Assembly (NCBI GenBank): GCA_028023455.1
Contig: JAQFVV010012405.1
Location: forward strand, 12,325,423 to 12,389,422
DNA: 64,000 bases
Direction: 5' to 3'
Origin: Epiperipatus broadwayi
Lineage: Eukaryota; Onychophora; Udeonychophora; Euonychophora; Peripatidae
In this document: positions 1 to 16,300 of the stretch, in pieces
Layout of the letters: every line of letters starts with the position of its first letter
Numbering within the stretch: the stretch's first letter is position 1
Notes under the pieces: generated by a model
The model's database searches: none
Told to the model about the DNA's origin: nothing
What the model saw: the letters and a program-made list of their open reading frames with translations, nothing else
Made by a program: the position numbers and the translations under genes

Positions 1-351
1 TATCATAAATGTACCTTTGAGGTCTTTCTTGCAATGATATAGATTGCAGAGGCTTCTACTATGTGGTGATGCTGAACTGAGATCAGACCCATGTAGCTAT
101 CTGGTTTGCTATGCTGAGTTTGAAGACATTACGTGTCTAAAAATTCACGCTTGCAAGCTGAATAGAAATTGTTTCATAAACGCTCAGAGTTTGTATTCAG
201 ATCTAGTTTCTTTATTCCTGTCTTTCACTGACGATAGCAAATAGCTTGAAATCATGATCTGAAAGTGGAATTATAGTTAGAGATAGTGAATACTAACTAC
301 TCTGACGTTTATGTAAACAAAACATACGCTTGATTGGAGTTTGGAGGGGTG

Positions 352-352
<1 letters not shown>

Positions 353-422
<70 letters not shown>
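353..422. repeat. (AT)n microsatellite
   Basis: About 70 bases of alternating AT with one phase slip, inside hbn intron 2. The ORF overlapping it (293-586) is a repeat translation. Confidence 0.95.
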
Positions 423-423
<1 letters not shown>

Positions 424-639
424 AATAAAATAAGAAGACAACATTGTATAGAAATCTATATTTATATTGTGTTTCTATACATTTATTAATTCTATGACTT
501 TGGAAATGGCACTTATAGATCTTCCATTTTAAATTAATTTGTAGGCTGTGTTCACTGAAGTTTTTCATGTGCTGCTTTTTTTGCATTATTCTGCCAATTT
601 TACAGTTATTTTATCAAGAAAAATGTACCACATGATGCT

Positions 640-1215
640 GCCATTTTATAATTATTTTACAACTAATAAATCAATAATATTTAAAGTTAAAGTCATAACC
701 ATGAGATAAGGCCTGTCTTCCAAACTGCTGATTGGTTGTTTATCATCCTTTACATAAGGGAGTGATTGTCAACAATTTTGATAGTTCCAAGTTTTTTGTT
801 TTGATTTTCAAAATAAAAATGTATGTTTTAGAGTATTTTTTACATATTTATTATTATTTTCATAAAATATATGTGAAAATATAATTATTTTAGAAGAATA
901 GTTCAGATTTTAGTAAAAATTATTTACTTTTGCATGAAAGTAAATTGAGAAAGAAATCAAAATGATGTAGGCTGCATTGTGTAATAGGTTGAGAAAAATA
1001 TGTTTTATGTTGCCTGCTATATATAATTTTTATCAATTATATATAAAATTTTATTTTTGAAAAAACTTTCATTTACTTTAATAATCTGACAAATTATTAA
1101 TCTGCTTTTGAAAAGCTAAACTAAAATGAAAATAATTTTAAAAGAGAAATATATTTTTATTGCTGTTCTGTAATTGACCAATCAAAATATTCACTTGTCC
1201 AATAAGGATTTTGAA
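640..1215 (+). repeat. left arm of a diverged ~590 bp inverted repeat pair
   Basis: This segment aligns by eye with the reverse complement of 5365-5960. Shared landmarks in the same order include TGATTGGTTGTTT, GTCAACAATTTT, GAAAATATAATTATTTTAGA, AATCTGACAAATTATTAAT and TGTAATTGACCAATCAAAA. I estimate 75-80% identity. No coding potential is visible. It could be a long terminal inverted repeat of an old DNA element or two independent insertions of one dispersed repeat in opposite orientation. Confidence 0.8.
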
Positions 1216-3099
1216 CTCTTAAAGAGTCAATGTTCTATGTCTATCTGTACTCCTATTTTTATAGTTTTTTTATTGGTTAAATCACAAACTAATAATTATT
1301 ATTACTTCAAAAAAATCTGAACAAGTCAGTATTTTCAAATTATTTAGTAAATTTCAAAGTTGATTTAATTTTGCTTCCATATATTTGATGAATTTAATTC
1401 TTTGTTCAATAGATTGTAAGATTACATTGAGAACATTTTTGGATTAACAAAAACATTATTTTTTTGCATAGTTTAATAAATATGACTGATTATTTTCACA
1501 CAATAATTGTATAATGATTATTTAAAATCAAAATAATAAACATATACACTTTGATTTTATTCATATAAATGCATTTTTGAAAAATAGAAGTTAATAAATT
1601 GGTTAATCTTATTAACAAAAATATTATAACCAGTAAGATAATTATGCCTTAAGAAACTGGTCATTGAAAGATTAGAAAACACAAGGTAGGGCTTTTTGAG
1701 ATATTCTAAAAATTATAAATGCAATTTTAATATAATTTATATCATAATTTGGTAGATTTATCAAGGTTTCAGATTTATTCATTCCTATTTAAAAATAAGT
1801 TTCAGCCAATTAAAGATTTTGGTAATTTTTCTTAAGTTATATGATTGGTTTCTTTTTTCCTCACTATGTAATAATAAAAAACCTCTTCGTTTTCATTATG
1901 TACTCATTTCTTCAATTTAAAAAATTTAAATATGATTTTTTAGAATATGTTTTGCTTGTAAACTTAAATTTCTAAGAAATCGAGTCTCATGACTTTTATC
2001 ATAGAATAAATGTTTTATACAAAAATTAAAGATTAAAATTTACACAAACTGCCAGTAAGGCTAATAAGAGAAAATGGTAATCTAATAGAGGATTAACCTT
2101 TGAAAATATATTTGACTAATCTATATGTGTATTTGACTGGATGGCTAAATAGCAGGAGATGATCATAAGCATATATGTCTATATTACTCAAACAAAGTTA
2201 AAACAAAAATTTGCAATCATTGCCAATAATAAACACATTGTATCTTTGAGATGTTTCTGAACTAACCAGCCAATCATCTCTATTTTGTTGCATCACTACC
2301 ATTATTCAGATAAAAATAAGCTTAATGCAATTGCTTCATTATGATGTTTAAAGCTATGTTTTGTAAACACCAAACTGAAGGCAAATAAGATTTCAATATT
2401 TAACTATTACCACAATTGAAAACAATTATTAATTATAACACCTTAGCTTTAGTTTAATGAAAAATTTTAATTGACACTACCATAAATAATATGAGGTTTC
2501 AACAGCATCATATATTCATAGCACTAATTAAATAAGCTTTCAATGAACATTTAATCATGATAAAAAAATCATTTAACAGTTAACATTTTACCTTGGAATT
2601 ATTATTTCTAGATTATAGCAGTAATGATTATATCAAGGGGGGGGGATAAATTCTCTTTTGCAACTTTAGATTGCAGAGTGTGCATTATCCTAAATGATTG
2701 TGATCTGCACCTTTTAATAAAGTAACTTTTAACATAATGCTTTTATTGATGTTAAAGTTGATAGAAAAAATATGAAGAGGTTAGCATCTTATGGATTGCA
2801 GCTAAGATCAAAAAATAAATTCTTGGTTTTTTTTGACAGAAGAAATGCCCAGAGGGTGTTCATGCTCCTTATGTTGAATTTATATATTAACATTTTGAAG
2901 TATAATTTAAAATGTTATATGATTATTTATCAAGTATTTTTGAATATATTTACATACTAATTGGTTGATTACTATAAAGAAATACACAGGTAACTTTTCA
3001 ATTTATTTATTTATGTTTCATTTGTAGAAATAAAAGTTAATTAACTTTTTGGTGTTCTTTCACGATTCATCATTTTATTTTTTCTCACATTCAACATAA

Positions 3100-3760
3100 A
3101 ATTTACGATTAAACCATGATTACTTGTCAGAAAATAATAAATTTGACTTCATTTGATAGATATTTTTGTTTACTATTGAAATAAATTTTAAATGTTTACA
3201 TTTTCTTTCCATAAATATGAAAAAAATGAGATCCTAATCAAAACAAAAAAGATTATACATCATCATTTCTAAAAAGATTATTTTAATTTTACAAAATCAA
3301 TAAAATGTTCATTATTTGTCTTTTTTTTAAAAAAAATCTGAATGAATATTTATTCATTTTTTTATATCTTATAAAATATGCTTTAAAAGTTTAAAATTTT
3401 TCAATATATATTGTAAAATTATGTTAATTTCATACTTATTATTATAATTAGATTGCTTACAAAGAAAGCTAAGCTTCTACATAGCTTTAGGGCAGATTTG
3501 CATTGTCTGCTAATATAACATTCTATTTTTAAAAATAAAATACTTCCATTCAAAATAAATTAATAATAATTTATATTTTCATTTCTAATAAATATTGTAT
3601 AAAATTATTGTATAAAAAATATCTAGAATTGTAACAAATTTGCAAATAAACATATTTTTGGTTATTCAAAACATTTTCTTTAAACAATGTCATAAAAATC
3701 TGATGTCAAAAACATGTCATAATACAATAGAGATATTGTCAGGGTGTAGCTAAATTCTAT
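3100..3760 (+). repeat. diverged direct repeat, copy 1
   Basis: Aligns with 3990-4620. Matching landmarks: TTAAACCATGATTACTTGTC against TTAAACCATTATTATTTATC, then AATAATAAATTTGA, then AGATATTTTTGTTTA, then AATCAAAACAAA, then ATGCTTTAAAA. Identity is modest (about 70%). It lies between the arms of the larger inverted repeat. Confidence 0.6.
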
Positions 3761-3989
3761 TGTTTGGAGGATTTCTTGCCATCTATGGAATATTTTTCAA
3801 ACTAAAATTTTATTTTATAATGTATATAGAAAAATATGAATATTAGAGTATAAAACTTGTAGAAATTTTAACTAGGGCATGAATTAATGAAAAAATTAAG
3901 TAATTTATATGAAAACTAAGTGTGGTTAACTCTCCTGCACTCCGTTAACATTCTGACAGAATTTTTGTTCTCACTAGATTTAAGCTTTC

Positions 3990-4620
3990 AACTTTCATTT
4001 TAATATTAAACCATTATTATTTATCACAATATAATAAATTTGATGGCATTCAGTAGATATTTTTGTTTAAAATACATTTTTAAAAATTACATTTGATTTT
4101 CAGAATTGTTTTAAAAATTAGATTTTAATCAAAACAAATGCTGTCACATCAAATTTTAGATGGTGAATATTCAATTTGCACAATTCATAAAATCCTCTTT
4201 GATGTTGTTTTAAAAATCCGAATGAATTATTTTTAATATCTACTAAATCTATCAATTTATGCTTTAAAATATTTTTTTTGTAATTTTTATGATATTGCCA
4301 ATTATTATAATGGTCGGTTGAGAGATATCATTTCTAAACAGTTATATTTTTCACTATGGTAATCTCTATGGTAACAATATTCAAAAGAATATATTCTTTT
4401 ATATTTCAAAATAAAACATTTCTGTAAAGAAAATGTAATAATATCCATATATTTGATTTCTAATAATTATTATACAATTGCAATACGATAATAATTGTAA
4501 ACTTCCCCCAAAAATCAAGTTTTTAGACTGTTATAATACATTCTTAAAGTAATCTCAGAAAGTTTGAGATCATTGAATATATAATAACTAGGCAACAATG
4601 TGTGGTTTTAGTTACTTTGA
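3990..4620 (+). repeat. diverged direct repeat, copy 2
   Basis: Second copy of the 3100-3760 segment with the shared landmarks in the same order. The offset is about 890 bp. No ORF of note. Confidence 0.6.
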
Positions 4621-5364
4621 AATTCCTGCTTATTCGATTATCATGACATCTTTTGAATATTTATAAAATTAAAATATTAGAAAATAAATATACATGAATT
4701 TTAAAACTGTAAAAAAAAATGTTATCAACACTTTTCAATAGAGGGTAAAAAACACAAATTTAATTTTTAGATTTCTCAGTAATGGGTCTAACACTTGGAT
4801 AAATTTCTTGGTTAAAAAAAGAAAATGGAATGAAAATCAATGGTCCTTCAATATGGCAAAAGATGAAGCATTAAAAGATTATCTAAAAAAATATTCATAA
4901 TGAAATTCTTATATTTGAGAAAAAAATTATTGAAAAATATGTGCAAATAACAAAATTTAATTTATCACACTAAAAATTATTATTTCATAAATAACAACAA
5001 AGATATTAACAAAGACCATTTTTTTTAGTAATATCATATACATATCTGACAGGCTAGTTTTCTTTCAAAAATCAAATATATTCATATAATTGCTATATCT
5101 AAAAATCATATAATTATTAAACAATAAATAATAGTTTTAGATAAATATAAAGAAAAAAATTCATATACAAATATGTTTATTTTTCTGTCAACTATTGTGA
5201 AAATGTTATATTAGATCAGACATGTATTTTCTTTTAATTCTCTTGAATTTTGACATGCCATCTGATGAAAATTTTTAAAAATGCTCAATCTTTTGTTTAT
5301 TATAAAACTTTATTTTATTCTAAAACTCATTAAATTGGACTTGATTTTTTTAACCTTTTCATAG

Positions 5365-5960
5365 TTCAAAATGGCTATTGGCCAAATGAATTAAAGTTCT
5401 AAACTTTTGATTGGTCAATTACAGAATCAGTAGTAAAAATATATTCATCTTTTAATGTTAGATTTATTTTAGTTTCATTTGTAAAAAGCAAATTAATAAT
5501 TTGTCAGATTATAAAACAGAATGAAAGTTTCTTCAAAAATAAATTTCTATTCATAATTATAAAAATATTCTATAGTGATGCCCCTAAAAAGATTGTAACG
5601 TATTAGAAAATGCTCTGTATGTCATTGTTTTCTTTTTCAATTTATGTTCATGTAAAAATAAAGAATTTTTACTAAAATCTTAACTATTTTTCTAAAATAA
5701 TTATATTTTCAGCATATTTTATCAAAATAATTTATAATATGTAAAAAATATTTTAAAGATACTGTAAAACATTCATTTTTGTTTTGAAAATAAAATAAAA
5801 AAACTTGGAGCAGTGAAAATTGTTGACAAGCACTCCCTTTTCTTCAAAATGAGAAACAACCAATCAGTGTCTTTGAAAGTCTGCCTTCCCCCATTGTTAA
5901 AAGTTTAAAGTTAAATATTAATTTTACTTGTAAAATAATTCTAAAGAGGGCAGCATCTTA
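5365..5960 (-). repeat. right arm of the diverged ~590 bp inverted repeat pair
   Basis: This is the reverse-complement partner of 640-1215, about 4.1 kb away. Both arms contain TTGGTCAATTACA-type and AACCAATCA-type blocks near opposite ends. Together the arms bracket a 5.3 kb unit within hbn intron 2. Confidence 0.8.
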
Positions 5961-7667
5961 CAGTATATTTAAGGCTTTAAAATGAATGTAAATTCACTAT
6001 AATAATATAAAAATTACCATTTTTTTAGCCAATTCAATTAAAATTGAATCTGATAGTAAAAAGCTTAATTTAATTTTATAAATGAATTCTAGTATAAAAA
6101 ATCTCATTTAATAATTTTAAATATTTAAAAACTGATCTGTAAATATACTAATGTACCATAAATATCACAGATATTTACATAAACAGTAAAAGTAAAAATT
6201 AGCAAATTTGTTTTTATTTTAAATTTGTTTTTTTTTTTGTTTTTATGACTGAATGAAGTACATTTATGATAACTCTATAAAATTCTGTTTTAAATCTGAT
6301 ATTGCCTTACAAAAATTACAGTATTTTAAAAGATTTAATCACCAATTCAATTCTGACAAATAATGACTTAATAGATACTAAGATATTTTTTTTCTTCATA
6401 TTACAATCAAGTTTAAAAAAAGTGTGTTGTTCATTATATATATTGACTTTGACAATGTTGATTAAGAGCACAATTTTAACAAATAAAAGTAGCCTGAAAA
6501 ATAAAATGTCAACTTTGCAAATAAAAAGTAGTTAATTTACAAAAATAAAGAAGTAAGAACAAAAAATATTATTTTTAACTTTCAGTCAAAAATAAATAAA
6601 GTTTAACAAATAAATACTTTTCCCATTGTTTAATCAATATAAATTAAAGAATCAATTTAAATCATAAAAATATTTATTGAAATAAAAATCAGCTTTAAAA
6701 GATAATAAGGAAAAATTATAAGAAAAGTACTGCCAATGGATAATTTTTAATGAGAAAGTTATTGCAAAGAGTTGGCTTCTATTTGATGTTTGTAAACTTT
6801 TAAATTATAGAATAATTTTAACAACTCTGAGTTTTTATTAATGCATATATAATTACACTGTCCCTCAAATATTTCATGCCTATAAACTTCAAAGAGTCTT
6901 AGTCCCACCTTTACTAAATAAAAGGGAAAATAAATCATAGATGATATTAACCAAAAGGTATAGTTAAATATGTTTTGGAAACTTGGATTGAATATTTATA
7001 TAATCTATTTTCTTTTAAATGTCACATTATATTTTATATGTAGATAAAACATTGTGATATAGACATCAAAAGCAATGCTTTTATACCATGTCTCTAAAAA
7101 AGGAATACTGAGGTGGAATATATAAGTTACCATGCTTGTCAATTGCTCCTAGATGGGCTGAGGGTTTTAATTTTTTAGTTTTGTTATTTAACCTATAATA
7201 AAATTAACTAAATATTTGTTTACTTAATTGTAAAGTTACTTGAATCAATTCAGAAAATATTCCAATTAAATAAACAAATATTTACTTATTTTATTATAGA
7301 ATAAAATAAGGAAAGAGTCAATCATTAATGTCCTCTGATATTTAAAAAATTTCAAGTCCCAACTGGGTTTGAACTTTATGTTATGAGGATAACAAATGGA
7401 TGTACTAATAAATTTTATTAGGCCACTTCATTTATATAAATATGCAGGACTACTTTTTATAGTAGGTCCACATAAAAATAAAAACAAAAACTTTTTTTCA
7501 GGTCTTGCAATATAGATCAAATAACTCTGAAATTTATTTTTTAGAGGAATTTTATAGATTTGTGAATTTTTCAAATTTCAAGAATAAATCTTTTACTCTT
7601 TTATTGTAAACATAGAGGAAAATCATTGTAATAAAGCTTATTAATTTATGATTATTTACTAAAGTAC

Positions 7668-7790
<123 letters not shown>

Positions 7791-10700
7791 TTGTAAATAT
7801 TTGTACAACTACTTTATTTATTGTAAAATGTTAAAAAGCATTTTGGAATCATACACCTTTTTCACCTGTCTTTGGTCATATGCTTATGATTACATTTCAC
7901 CACAACATATTAAAAGCTGTAGAAACCTGAACCTATAACTTACATTTCAAAATATTATTCACTAATTAATAAAAATTACTACTATATTTTAATTTTTGTA
8001 ATGTTTGGATAAAATGCAAAAAGTTCTAACTACAGTGTAAAACTCTTATTTTTAATACTATTAAAATTTATAACAGCTGATTCGTGTTTTGTAGGGAAAT
8101 GTTCCAAAAAAAATCTAGATTTCTTCACAATTATAAAATCATATCAATAGATTTTTTTGACTAAGCTGAGATAATTTATTTATGATTCAATTATATATGG
8201 ATACTTTTAAATAATTACTCCATAATGTGGTAAATTGGTTTTTCTAATATATTGCCCTTTGAAAGGCACAAGTTCCTTCAAAAATACTTCATTAAGAAAG
8301 AGTGAAGAAGACAGTATTCACTAAGTTTGTCAATTTATAGAGACATTTTCTTGTCCTTACTTTACTCTCTAGATAAGACAAGACATATACACATTTACTG
8401 ATTGTGGATTATTAGCTTGGGCAGTTACCTAAAAAAAATATTCAAAACTTTTGAAAAATAATTCACTGCCTGGATTCCAACATAAGGGGAAAACTACATC
8501 CTCCACAATAGACATACTTTTAATTTTTTTTGAAAATTTTATAGATTGTTTATACTGTAAGATTATTGTACTTTTATTTCAATTGTTTTTATTTTGCTTT
8601 TTTTTATATTGAACGTAAATAATTTATAGACTCGGAGACAAAATCCACTTTTAATTACTTTATGTTTTGTAGGAAAGAGTTTATTTCCCCTACTACTGAA
8701 ATATTAAATTCCGCAACTAAATGTTCTTTTAATATTACTAATTAACTCAATCAAGTTTATCACGTATTAACAGTAATCGCTAAAAATTAATTCCATAAAT
8801 TTTACATTTTTTTTATAATTTCACATTTTAAATATATACAAAAGACTATTTTGCAAAAAAAAAAAAAAAAAACAACTAGAGAATTATAATACATTTATAA
8901 TATTCTTTATTACTATCACTTAAAGTATAGGTTTTTGTCTTTGGCAGTTTAGATATTATCACATGCTTTACTAACATGAATTGTTTATAGAAGTAACAAA
9001 AAAAAAAAAGATATTAAAAATAAAGTCGAATTGGATGAAGAGTATATTTCTATTTTATAATTGATTTAAACTTTTATAAAAAATTAAAGAATATACTGCT
9101 GTATATAACACAAAATAGAATAATAAATTATAAAATCGCATAAATTAATTAATTTATTTTATATAACTCTAAACGTAGATCGAAACACGTTTATTTTTTG
9201 TTTGATAATGTGACCGTGTTTGTACTTTGATTAGGAAATATAACAATTATACAAATGATTTTTTAATATATATATATATGCGTATAAATAACTGTAGACA
9301 GATAAGGATAATTGTATACATATTGCTAATTTGATTTATATACATACCCGTATAAATATACATAATATTGGCTTCATAAAATAAAATATCTGATAAATTA
9401 GAGTCATTTATTTATTTACAACTTAAGTTCAATTGATTCTTCTTTTTTTTTTTTAAGTTTTTTTTTGAATTGATAATATATTTCTACGTCCATAAGTATT
9501 CTTACAATTAATAAAACATATTTTTATAAATGTTGTTCTAACATATGCCAATCATAAACGGTCGTTCAGCACTAGAGCAAAGGAACCTTTTACAATAATT
9601 TGACTAATAGATAGATTACAGCTGGCGTGTTGATAAATGTGTATTCGCTTATTGTAGTGAATTATGTATTTTTAAACTAAGTTAGCATTAGAAATATAAA
9701 AGTTAACACAACATAAACTTTTTGTAACGTTTCGTAGAAAACAGTGGTAATAAAATAATAATAATCTATAGCTTTATTGTTCGGAAATTAACATAAAGTT
9801 TGAGTACTAGTGACTGTATTAAAACCGCGATCCAAATATTTTAATGACAAACTTTAATTTAGACATAAGGCTTAACATTTCGGTTTAAATTTTTTTGTGT
9901 GGTGTATTGTATAACACGCACATATGCAAAGGCATTTTCATCCTGTTATTTATTTTTTTCCCGTTATAAATGAACTTACGATAATGGTTTAATTAATGCA
10001 CTTTAATTAGAGAAATGTCTTTAAATTAATTTTATAAATTATTATATTACATATATTGCTACATAATAATTTGACATTTAATTAAAGATTTTAAAACATT
10101 TAATAAAATGTCAAAATTATATCACTTTTTTATTTTTTTATTTATTAAGCACTCTTTATGTAGTATTATTATGTATATATAAATAGTTGTAAAATCCAAT
10201 TGATAATTATCATACGTTTTTAAGTATATGACACATGCATAAATATATATACGATGTTTATCTGTTTTATACTTGTGTACATCTATATAGAGAGACAGTT
10301 ACCTATTTATATATTACGAATTTTATATATAGATATACTATAAGCGTTTGTAGCCTTTAAAAAACAAGAACGGAATCTTAAATATTAAATTTGGAAACTA
10401 ACATTTTACATGAGATTAATTACCTACCCTCTCATAAAATATTTTTAATTAAATTGATAGGAAATACAGTTAATTTACTTGCTTGGAAAATGGATTGTAA
10501 CTGCATTTGATTTAGTAAAATACTTCACCTTAATTACTTACTGAACACGGAATAGTCAATTAGCAATGACCAATCATTTTATAATAACATTGATTTTTTT
10601 TTTTTTTTTTTTAAGTGCATTAAGGTTCTAAATGTCATTTTAAATTTTTCAATGTTTAAGAGAATAAAATTAATCATACGTATGAATGTTTTTATTGAGT

Positions 10701-13031
10701 TATTATCCCTCCCCCATCTCTTTTTCCTCTTTCTATCTCTCTTTCACTGCGATAAATTAACTAATGCTTTAAGCTTACTCTATGTTTATTAATTAAAATC
10801 TAGAAAGTATTTTTTGATTATTATTAAAATATAATAGCTTAAATAAACTCAGAACATTTTACAATAAAAATTGACAAAACAAAATTTCCGATTTTTCATT
10901 TATTAAATTTTACTGATATTTATTTTAATTATTAATATTTTAACTTTGTTTTTTTAGCGATCAGCATTTTTCTTTTATTGAAGCACTTTAATACTTATAA
11001 AATATTTAGTAAATAAAACATCCAAAATTTAATTTTATAAAAGATGTTAACAAGAATTATAAAGTAATGCGAGACTAGGATTGTCATACGTATGTGTATA
11101 TATAAATGTATCTGAACCAATAATATGGGGTACTGTATTTATTCACAATCTTAAAATAGATGCGTGTGTGTGTGTGTATACTTACAACCTCACATGACTT
11201 CCAATTATGTATCATTAATTTGTTACAGCAGAACATGTAAAATTAATATTATCCCCTCCTAATTCATTTCACGATTGTAGTCTTTAAATAAGATTTAACA
11301 ATTTCATGCACGCTATCGCAAACGTAAACATAAAAATTACATTAATAATATTCTACATTGGATTACACGCATATTATCTTATTTCCTTTTTCTCCCTCTT
11401 TTTTTTATAATATATATATTTAAGCAATCTATTTCATTATTAGTATGTGTGGACTATATATATATACACACACAATATGCAACAAGATCTGAAATTTTTC
11501 CCAAGCAAATTAAAGGAAAGGCCATTACTGGATCATTTTAGCCACTTCAGTATCTCTTTATTAAATCCAATCATAATAATAATAATAATAATCTCAGCGT
11601 TGTAAAATAAAAAAGAAAATATTCAAAAGAATTTGTAATCTAAAATACGAGAAGAAAGATTATTTACAATTATATACATAAGATTAAAACAAAACAAAAA
11701 AAAGTCAATATATCTATATTTCTTCTGCCGTTTTTCATTTATCTAGATAAAGAATTGTGCTCATTGTATTCCTTTATATATTTAAAATAGATAAGACTAC
11801 GTTATTGATTACTGCGGTAAATGTTTTAATATATTTGGTACACTTCGCTGTAAAAACGGGAAAATGTAAAAGACAAAATAGAGTTATTATTATTTATTAA
11901 AATATATTATTTCAGAAATGATCAAAAGTAAACTGTCCGTATGTTTATATTCTTGGAATATAAACTATTTACGTATTTAATATTATATAGAGAGAGAGAA
12001 ATAGAGAAAAGAGGAAAAGGCATTAATATTAAAAATTATCATCATCATTTTTCAATAAAGAAATGTTAGCTTTATTATTATTTCAGCACTATGTAAGAGC
12101 GATTCCGTTCTTGTAGATTGATTTAATGAGTCAAATTACGTAAAAACCCTATTAATGAAATATTCAGGGAGCTCTTATATTATGTATATTATTTAGATGA
12201 TCAGTGTTTGATAAAGTGATTTACTTATAAAATATGTAGAATAATTATAATGAATTTCAGTGAAATAAGATCCAAACAAACATTAAGGATAACATAGAAA
12301 TAATCTAATGAGAGAAAGACTAAAAGATGTTAAGGTTTTGGGAAGATTAATAGATACCGTAAAAAAAAAATTAAGATACATAAAAAAGGATTTCAAAATT
12401 AATCTGAGCGATATCAAAAAGCCATTTAAAAAAAAAAAAAAATCTTAAATATAAAAACCAAACACAACATCAACAAAAAAATTAATTAGTCTCAGTTTAA
12501 AAATATGTTGCATAATTGCTGCAAAGTTGATTCTGATAACACGTGACTGCAATGGAGCTGCATTTATATAATGAATTATTAATATCGTTAAAATATATTT
12601 ATCTTGTTACCATTTTTTGTCCCTTTACATATTAAATATATTTTATAAAGTTTTTTATAAGCATCTCATATAATTCAATATCTTCTAACTTATTATTATA
12701 AAAGATACAAATATATATATATATCAATTTAAAGATTATAAATATACATATTAGAAAATTACTTCTAAAGCTTATTTATAATTTTTCATATATATATGAA
12801 CGATGCTCTTTTACATTGAGCAAAATTGCTATATTTTATAAATAGTTTTAAGAAGATAAACATAATGACAAATAAATATTGCCAATGATGATGATGATGA
12901 CCGAGGAATATATGTTTCGTAGAAAATTTTTCTATAAAATATTATAACTAAAACTGATACGTGATCTACATCATACATATTAATACAATGATATAGTTTG
13001 ACTGAGCAAAAATATGGATGTTGAAGATTTA

Positions 13032-13514
<483 letters not shown>

Positions 13515-13932
13515 ATTTAAATTATGATAAAAGTTATCTAATACAGCATAACCTTCATAAAGTAATCTTTTTTTAAAACCCTAATGCATACACAAACACA
13601 AATTTTTATATATGTACGTGCGCATTTAATTACTCAATAAGTTTTTGCCCTATATTAAGTGGTTTCGTTGTATTTTCGTGCAAGGAGTGGGGTGTTCATA
13701 TTGCATTATAAATGTTTTAATCGATATAAAATTTCTTCTCATTTATTCTAGTTTAATTTTTTAAATAAAGAGAGAGAATACGAAAATCAAGTAATGTCAA
13801 AATTAGCAAAGTTAGATAAGCCGATGTTTGTTTTTAAGAATGCGATTTTTAAGTGATTATTATAACATTTTTATAAATTAAAAATTAATTTATCCGCTAA
13901 AGCACATGCTGAATAATAAAGTTACTCCCTAC

Positions 13933-14240
13933 CTGTACTCTTGCTTCACTTAGATCTAATCTGAGTGCAAGTTCCTCGCGAGTAAAAACATCAGGATATT
14001 GTGTCTTCTCAAAAGCTCTTTCTAGCTGGTGTAGTTGATAAGTTGTAAAAGTTGTTCGACTTCGACGAATTTTTCTTGGCTTTCCAGAAGAGCAGTCATC
14101 CCCATCACCATAGTCATTGGATCCATCTATAGGATCTGGAATATCGTCATCGCCCATATCATCGTTGTGAGAATCTTTAGATTGTGACGAAGGATCATCT
14201 CTTAAGGGATCTGACGACCGAGAAGTCAAACTATCTAGCA
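13933..14240 (-). CDS. hbn: homeobrain-like homeobox gene, second coding exon (homeodomain residues 2-46)
   Basis: This exon has 308 bases. Its acceptor is a pyrimidine-rich tract ending TTTTAG at 14241-14242, and its donor is CAG|GTAGGG at 13932-13931. With the preceding exon it gives 103 codons. First comes a Ser/Asp-rich acidic linker, then [20 protein letters not shown] and the rest of the homeodomain N-terminal arm, helix 1 ([14 protein letters not shown]) and helix 2 ([16 protein letters not shown]). Counting from the conserved R5, T6, T7 and F8, the exon stops at Q46. A break at 46/47 is the conserved intron site of paired-class homeoboxes. The helix 1-2 sequence matches hbn better, as I recall the families, than Arx, Rx or Pax. 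Helix 3 (expected VWFQNRRAKW) was not seen anywhere at lower coordinates, so the gene is partial here. Alternative: another Arx/Rx-related paired-class gene. Confidence 0.88.
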
Positions 14241-15752
<1,512 letters not shown>

Positions 15753-15954
15753 TTGAAGTTGTAAAATTCAATCCAGGATTTTGCATAGCATGGCTTTCAA
15801 AATCGTATTCTTTAGAGCTAGCCCCACATTTATTTTTTTCATTCCTTGAGTTTGTGCCTAAAATACTATCTATACTATAAAGCCGAGCTTTGCCTCCTGG
15901 AGAGGGATTCAGTTGCGTTTTTTCAGGAACGCCATCCGTGCCCTTATCCATCAT
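15753..15954 (-). CDS. hbn: homeobrain-like homeobox gene, first coding exon (N-terminus)
   Basis: The exon encodes 67 codons plus one base, beginning at tandem ATG codons (15954 and 15951) as MMDKGTDGVPEK. The frame stays open upstream to 16041, but only through a GTG, which is not a normal animal start, so I take the ATG. Residues 26-32 read YSIDSIL followed by G. This is an octapeptide/EH1-like motif of the kind that recruits Groucho co-repressors in paired-class factors. The exon ends in CAA|GTAAGT, a good donor at 15752-15751, in phase 1. The next exon's acceptor begins with TG, giving a codon ATG across the junction, so the phases fit. The product should be a nuclear DNA-binding regulator; hbn is expressed in the anterior nervous system of other animals (known from the family, not shown here). 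Exon boundaries are my reading without transcript support. Confidence 0.75.
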
Positions 15955-16300
15955 CTTGCCTACACGCAAACACGGACTGATTTTGTAAAAGGATGTCTTC
16001 GTTATGCCCTCTATTTTCGATTTTTTCGCAAACTTCTCCACTGTACTACCGAAAGATAACAGACGATTTTTGGATATACAAAGTATTCACGTCTATAACT
16101 GTATCCACACTGCTAATAATAATTAGGTATGTATATTTGCTGACTGTTTAATAAGTTGATTGTGGTATAAGGCAATTTTGCAGAGTCTGATCCGAGACCT
16201 GATTGGCTGCCGCACAGATTCCTGGGATTATGTTCACTCAGCAGAGATGATTGGTTGAGACTTATAAAAGCTCCCACCTTCTCGTCGCTTTGTTCACTAC
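15955..16300. promoter_or_regulatory. promoter-like region upstream of hbn, possibly bidirectional
   Basis: This stretch and its neighbour to about 16560 are clearly richer in G+C than the surroundings. There are two CCAAT boxes reading on the minus strand, at 16250-16254 and 16202-16206, and a weak TTATA-like minus-strand motif near 16166-16170. That spacing would suit a minus-strand start near 16140 and a 5' leader running to the ATG at 15954. On the plus strand a stronger TATAAAA lies at 16263-16269, which could drive an opposite transcript. Homeodomain-type TAAT sites occur at 16111-16125. No transcript evidence is available and the start sites are guesses. Confidence 0.35.
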
